This document shows, piece after piece, positions 5,907 through 9,238 of a DNA stretch of 9,238 nt; within the stretch, counting starts at the first letter, position 1; every line of letters begins with the position of its first letter. Both the position numbers and the translations under genes were made by a program. Below the pieces are notes generated by a model. It saw only the letters and a program-made list of their open reading frames with translations, was not told where the DNA came from and ran no database searches. The stretch covers positions 1 through 9,238 of the forward strand of contig WRHA01000340.1 of the NCBI GenBank assembly GCA_009783395.1. Direction: 5' to 3'. The DNA comes from Defluviitaleaceae bacterium. Lineage in GTDB: Bacteria; Bacillota; Clostridia; Lachnospirales; WQUN01.

Positions 5907-6085
5907 TTTCAATTGCGATATTGTCCCGAAAAATCGCATAATTTGCTGACGAAACACGTTGACAAGCCCTGTTCACATGCGCTACATTTATATAGTTGGC
6001 AACTCGCCGCCGCCCACAAAAAATATAAATAGGGCAAAACGCAACCATTATCACCAAAGTGGAGCGTAAAGAAAGGAAGTGATTT
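5907..6085. other. Gap between the R-M operon and the recombination module
   Basis: No gene is seen. A weak hairpin TGCGAT (5914-5919) with ATCGCA (5933-5938) follows the operon but lacks a T-run, so it is at best a poor terminator. A promoter at 5959-5988 and a GC-rich segment (CGCCGCCGCCC, near 6002-6012) lie upstream of the TnpW-like gene. Confidence 0.6.
5959..5988 (+). promoter_or_regulatory. Promoter of the TnpW-like/recombinase pair
   Basis: Perfect -35 TTGACA (5959-5964), 18-bp spacer, and TACATT (5983-5988), four of six matches to -10. Transcription would start about 90 bp before the TnpW-like gene, leaving a leader of about 90 nt that could be regulated. Confidence 0.65.
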
Positions 6086-6382
6086 CTGCGAAAAGAAACT
6101 AAAATTGGCAGAACAACGTACATAATCAATGGAAAATATAGAGCAGAGGATGCTGGAATAAGCATATCCTCTGCTTTGTTTCGTTTGATGGAGAAGGACT
6201 TGTCGGGTACAACAAGTGAAGTTATCGGTTTAACCAAAACAAAGGGCAACCCGCAAAGCGAAAATAGTTTCGATTGTTTTCAAAAAACAGCGGCAATTGC
6301 GCCAAAGCTATGCTATAATGGGAGCATATCTCGTAACGATTTGGACTGTGTGCTACAAGCAAAGGAAGGTGTGCTTGTATGA
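6086..6382 (+). CDS. TnpW-like small transposon protein with CTG start
   Basis: The opening LRKETKIGRTTYIINGKY resembles the small TnpW-type proteins encoded just ahead of TnpX/TndX recombinases in clostridial elements; their biochemical role is not known to me. The last 54 residues have no family I recognise. An in-frame stop at 6080-6082 rules out a start further upstream. The ribosome-site-like AGGA at 6074-6077 is eight bases before CTG 6086, and no ATG, GTG or TTG occurs in frame until TTG 6176. So either CTG starts the protein, or the gene is a decayed or weakly expressed leader. The frame runs 98 codons without interruption and ends in ATGA, overlapping the recombinase start by 4 nt, which argues that it is really translated. 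A strong hairpin lies inside it. Confidence 0.68.
   Translation: MRKETKIGRTTYIINGKYRAEDAGISISSALFRLMEKDLSGTTSEVIGLTKTKGNPQSENSFDCFQKTAAIAPKLCYNGSISRNDLDCVLQAKEGVLV
6142..6187 (+). terminator. Terminator-like hairpin inside the TnpW-like gene
   Basis: AGCAGAGGAT (6142-6151) pairs perfectly with ATCCTCTGCT (6166-6175), with GCT/AGC (6152-6154/6161-6163) extending the stem inside. TTTGTTTCGTTT follows. A 10-bp stem plus T-rich tract within a coding frame suits an attenuator whose use depends on ribosome movement through the TnpW-like gene. Confidence 0.5.
6311..6319 (+). promoter_or_regulatory. Internal extended -10 promoter for the recombinase
   Basis: TGCTATAAT is an exact extended -10 match. 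No convincing -35 lies 16-18 bp upstream. Transcription would begin near 6326, downstream of the internal hairpin, and would express the recombinase without the TnpW-like protein. The recombinase ribosome site is AAGGAAGG at 6362-6369, nine bases before its ATG. Confidence 0.6.
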
Positions 6383-8028
6383 CTATAGACCAACGAGCAG
6401 TTCAAAAAATAACACAGGCAACAGCATTAACAAAGATGGCTACAGGGCGAAAAACAGCCCTGTACATGCGCCTTAGTTCGGACGATGGAGGTGTGAACGA
6501 GTCCGATAGTATCGTACATCAGCGGCAAATCCTAACCAATTATGCCCACGACCAAGGATTTCACAACATCATGGAATTTGTGGATGATGGCTACTCTGGG
6601 GCAGATTTCACTGACCGCCCGCAGTTCCAGCGTATGCTCCACATGGTTGAGCATGGCGAAATAGGAATTATCGTTGTAAAAGACCTCTCAAGGCTGGGGC
6701 GTGAGTATATCCAAATGGGTATGTTCACAGAAATAATCTTCCCCAAAAACAACGTGCGTTTCATAGCCATAGGCGATGGAGTAGACAGCAACAAGGGCGA
6801 AAACGATATAGCCGTATTCCGTAACCTATTCAATGACTTCCATGTTCGGGACACATCTCGCAAGGTGCGGGCAGTCAAGGATATGCAAGCCAAACAGGGT
6901 AAGCGCGTGAATGGGGCATTAACCCCATACGGCTACGATTACTGCCGCGATACCGAGAAACTCATCATCAACGAAAAACAGGCACAAATCATCAAGCGAA
7001 TGTTTGACCTTTGTGCAAGCGGTTTGGGTCCCGCCAAAATCGGGCGTATCTTCACCACTGAGGGCATACCTACTCCCTACGAAGAAAAAGGTACAACCAC
7101 AGGCGGCACAGCAAAATATCACAACCGTTGGAGCGAAGCTACAATCGCAAGAATGTTAGAGCGCAAGGAATATATCGGGCATACCGAAAACAAGAAAAGC
7201 TATTCTTTGTCCTACAAGAACAAAAAACGCATATTCAACGATGAAGCCGACCGTTTGCTATTCCCCAACACCCACGACCCCATTGTGGACGAGCGAACCT
7301 TTGAAATCGTGCAAAACATTCGCAAAAACAGAAGAAGACCAACAAAAATGGGAGAACAACCAATGTTTAGCGGGCTTGTCTACTGTTATGACTGTGGAAA
7401 TGGCGAGTACCTTTTCAGAGGAACAACCATTGACCCCAGCCAGTTTACCTACAACTGCGGAACATATCGCGGCAAACAACGCCATAAATGCACTCCGCAT
7501 GGCATAAGGGTTGTGGTGCTTGAGCAGTTGGTGATGGAACATATCAACATGGTAACAAGCTACGTTGCCCAAAACGAAAAAGCGTTTGCGGAATCGCTGA
7601 TGAAGAAAAGCCAAACTGTCATAAAATCAGAAGTCGCTTCCAAAAAGCGTGATTATGACAAAGCGAAACGGCGTGTGGTGGAACTCGATAAATTGATTAC
7701 ACAGCTTTTCGAGGAACGGACACTTGGCTCTTTATCACAGGAGCGTTTCGCTAAAATGACCGCAAACTACGAGCAAGAGCAATCCCAACTCGAAAACACC
7801 ATCATCGCCCACGAAAAAGAACAATCCGAAACAGCCGAAACCTTTTCGGGCATCGACAAATTCCTAAAAATCGCAAGGAAGTATCTAAACCTACAGGAAC
7901 TCAGCGGAACAATCCTCCGTGAGCTTGTTGAAAAGATAGTCGTACACGAAAAAGTTAAGGGTAACGGCAAAACAACACAGCAAGTTGATATTCATTATAA
8001 CTTCGTGGGTATCGTGGAGGTTGAATAA
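6379..8028 (+). CDS. Large serine recombinase (TndX/TnpX type integrase)
   Basis: A 549-aa site-specific recombinase that integrates and excises DNA through a covalent 5'-phosphoserine link. The N-terminal resolvase domain has the nucleophile in YMRLSSDD (Ser33), then DDGYSGADFTDRPQFQRM and VVKDLSRLGREYIQMG. The recombinase domain follows (PYGYDY through ARMLERKEYIGHT, about 184-275). A zinc ribbon has Cys336/Cys339 and Cys360/Cys371. A long coiled-coil region (about 415-475) and a basic C-terminal region ending YNFVGIVEVE complete the usual plan for this group. The gene is intact. It is translationally coupled to the TnpW-like gene (ATGA). It is the last gene of the element, about 100 bp from the right junction, which is where such recombinases normally lie relative to their attachment site. 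Confidence 0.95.
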   Translation: MTIDQRAVQKITQATALTKMATGRKTALYMRLSSDDGGVNESDSIVHQRQILTNYAHDQGFHNIMEFVDDGYSGADFTDRPQFQRMLHMVEHGEIGIIVVKDLSRLGREYIQMGMFTEIIFPKNNVRFIAIGDGVDSNKGENDIAVFRNLFNDFHVRDTSRKVRAVKDMQAKQGKRVNGALTPYGYDYCRDTEKLIINEKQAQIIKRMFDLCASGLGPAKIGRIFTTEGIPTPYEEKGTTTGGTAKYHNRWSEATIARMLERKEYIGHTENKKSYSLSYKNKKRIFNDEADRLLFPNTHDPIVDERTFEIVQNIRKNRRRPTKMGEQPMFSGLVYCYDCGNGEYLFRGTTIDPSQFTYNCGTYRGKQRHKCTPHGIRVVVLEQLVMEHINMVTSYVAQNEKAFAESLMKKSQTVIKSEVASKKRDYDKAKRRVVELDKLITQLFEERTLGSLSQERFAKMTANYEQEQSQLENTIIAHEKEQSETAETFSGIDKFLKIARKYLNLQELSGTILRELVEKIVVHEKVKGNGKTTQQVDIHYNFVGIVEVE

Positions 8029-8029
8029 C

Positions 8030-9238
8030 ATGGCAACATTTACAACAGCAACACGAACAAACAAAACAGTAAAAACACGGCGGGGATTCAACTTCCCCGC
8101 CTGTGATTCAATATATCGTTATCAAGTACCATACAACACAGGCAACGACTTTGTGTACAACGACAACTTCACCGACCCAATCGCCCATTACAAAGAAATC
8201 ACAAGCCAAGCCACCAAAAGCAACCCCGAAAGCATGGGACGCTTCCACACGGACTGGCTGAACATGATGTACCCCCGCCTACGCCTAGCGGCTAATTTGT
8301 TGCGCGATGATGGGGTTATTTTCATTTCGATTGATGATAACGAAGTTCACAACTTGCGAAAATTGTGCGATGAAGTTTTTGGCGAGGAAAATTTTGTTGC
8401 AGACTTCATTTGGGAAAAACGATTCACGCGAAATAATGACGCAAAGCTGATGTCGTCTGTTATAGACCATGTTTTGTGTTATCGGAAAAGTGACGCAGTT
8501 GCGATTTTGCGCGAACCGAGAACTGAAAAAGCAAATTCCATTTATTCAAATCCCGACAACGACCCGAGAGGTGCATGGACAAGCGTTTCATACGTCAGCC
8601 AAAGGACAAAAGAACAGCGACCCAATTTGTCTTACGACATGATAAACCCAATAACCCAAAAAACAGTTTCCCACGCGGTAAATGCTTGGAAATACAGCCG
8701 CGAACAATACGAAATTCATGCAAAGGAAAACCGCTTATATTGGGGCAAAAGTGGCGAAAATACCTACCCGCGATTAAAGCGTTTTTTGTCTGAATTAAAA
8801 GACGGAATGGTTCCAATAAATTTGTGGGCTTATAAAGAAGTTGGGACGTTGGACGATGGCACAAAAGCTGTTGATGGACTACTTGGCAAAGATATTTTTG
8901 ACTATCCAAAACCAATTACGCTCATACAGAAAATGTTACATTTATCAACCGAAATTGACGGGAACGATATAATTCTCGACTTTTTCAGCGGCTCTGCCAC
9001 CACCGCCCACGCCGTAATGCAACTAAACGCCGAGGACGGCGGCAACCGCCGCTTCATTATGGTGCAACTACCCGAAATCACAAATGAAAAATCCGAAGCC
9101 CACAAAGCGGGATACAAAAATATCTGCGAAATAGGCAAAGAACGCATACGCCGCGCCAGGGCAAAAATCACCGCCGAATGGCAAGAAAAGCACACCCAAG
9201 CCACAATCGGCGAAAACCTCGAACAATCCTCGCCGGAC
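8030..9238 (+). CDS. mod: Type III R-M methyltransferase (Mod), 5'-truncated by the element, open at window end
   Basis: From residue 34 on (PYNTGNDFVYNDNF, RFHTDWLNMMYPRL, DDGVIFISIDDNEVHNLR) this is a type III Mod, the beta-class adenine-N6 methyltransferase and recognition subunit that works with Res. The cofactor motif ILDFFSGSATTAHAV is at about 315-329, and the frame is open for all 403 codons to the window end. The N-terminal part of Mod is missing. The catalytic DPPY reads QVPY here, because the first 33 codons come from the element; loss of that Asp should abolish catalysis. An ATG directly follows the recombinase stop (TAACATG) and stays in frame across the junction, so a chimeric protein could be made. 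Codon use changes at about 8288 and again near 8975: the middle prefers AAT, GAT and TTG while the flanks prefer AAC, GAC and CTA. This suggests an exchanged target-recognition region. Confidence 0.87.
   Translation, partial: MATFTTATRTNKTVKTRRGFNFPACDSIYRYQVPYNTGNDFVYNDNFTDPIAHYKEITSQATKSNPESMGRFHTDWLNMMYPRLRLAANLLRDDGVIFISIDDNEVHNLRKLCDEVFGEENFVADFIWEKRFTRNNDAKLMSSVIDHVLCYRKSDAVAILREPRTEKANSIYSNPDNDPRGAWTSVSYVSQRTKEQRPNLSYDMINPITQKTVSHAVNAWKYSREQYEIHAKENRLYWGKSGENTYPRLKRFLSELKDGMVPINLWAYKEVGTLDDGTKAVDGLLGKDIFDYPKPITLIQKMLHLSTEIDGNDIILDFFSGSATTAHAVMQLNAEDGGNRRFIMVQLPEITNEKSEAHKAGYKNICEIGKERIRRARAKITAEWQEKHTQATIGENLEQSSPD
8079..8101 (-). terminator. Minus-strand intrinsic terminator at the element edge
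   Basis: GGCGGGGA (8079-8086) pairs perfectly with TCCCCGCC (8094-8101), loop of 7. On the minus strand it is followed by GTGTTTTTACTGTTTTG, a T-rich tract; on the plus strand no T-run follows. It should stop transcripts entering the element from the mod side and may also slow plus-strand transcription. It lies inside the chimeric mod frame. Confidence 0.65.
8117..8145. other. Predicted right attachment junction in the DPPY codons of mod
   Basis: Mod homology is lost between GTA (8126-8128) and CCA (8129-8131): an intact gene would encode I-D-P-P-Y-N-T-G here, but the sequence reads Y-Q-V-P-Y-N-T-G. Large serine recombinases cross over at a 2-bp core inside a short site, so the core is probably at or within a few bases of 8126-8134. 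The exact core cannot be fixed without the left junction. Confidence 0.68.

Larger units (their letters stand above)
1..8131. mobile_element. Right part of an integrated element with large serine recombinase and defence cargo
   Basis: Everything from the window start to about 8126-8131 appears to belong to one integrated element. Its last gene is a TndX-type serine recombinase, and homology to a type III mod gene begins abruptly about 100 bp after that gene, at the codons for PYNTG. No matching mod 5' fragment is seen at the left, so the left end lies outside the window. Cargo in view is a reverse transcriptase and a HpaII-like R-M operon. No relaxase or conjugation gene is visible, so whether this is an ICE, an IME or a simple transposon cannot be decided. 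The boundary is inferred from loss of homology, not from a sequenced empty site. Confidence 0.72.

Noticed and set aside
5914..5938. Terminator of the R-M operon
   Set aside because: The stem is only 6 bp plus 2 after a mismatch, and no T-run follows.
5300..9230. Avoidance of CCGG in the right half of the window
   Set aside because: By eye CCGG is frequent in the R-M genes and nearly absent here, but the count is small, was not computed, and composition alone could explain it.

Overview
The window looks like the right-hand part of an integrated mobile element in a low-GC Gram-positive bacterium, most likely a clostridial gut-type Firmicute. The evidence is a TndX/TnpX-type large serine recombinase preceded by a TnpW-like small gene, purine-rich Shine-Dalgarno sites, extended -10 promoters, and tightly coupled defence genes. 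The right end of the element falls inside a type III restriction-modification mod gene, at the codons for its catalytic DPPY motif. The left end is outside the window.

Layout. 1-421: no gene, but dense structure: long inverted repeats and two tandem copies of a multi-hairpin unit whose stems differ in sequence but keep their pairing. 422-1699 (minus strand): a stand-alone reverse transcriptase with YSDD and PQGSP motifs and no intron or endonuclease domain, resembling the unknown-group/defence RTs. 1695-2202: a bidirectional control region. It holds a minus-strand promoter feeding a structured leader or ncRNA that ends in terminator-like hairpins just before the RT, an opposing 38-aa hydrophobic ORF with its own promoter, and the promoter of the R-M operon. 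2203-5906: a five-gene operon (HTH regulator, C5 methyltransferase, HpaII-family endonuclease, Vsr nuclease, second C5 methyltransferase) with 1-nt overlaps or very short gaps. 5907-6378: promoter plus a TnpW-like gene that starts at CTG, contains a terminator-like hairpin and overlaps the recombinase start by 4 nt. 6379-8028: the large serine recombinase. 8030-9238: the 3' part of the interrupted mod gene, in frame with 33 codons supplied by the element and open to the window end.

How it fits together. The recombinase probably integrates and excises the element at a conserved stretch of type III mod genes. The cargo is defensive: a predicted CCGG-specific type II system with Vsr mismatch repair, plus an RT with a candidate ncRNA. 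Insertion destroys the resident type III methyltransferase motif while bringing a different R-M system. The least explained parts are the RT with its upstream structured RNA and the tandem hairpin array downstream of it.
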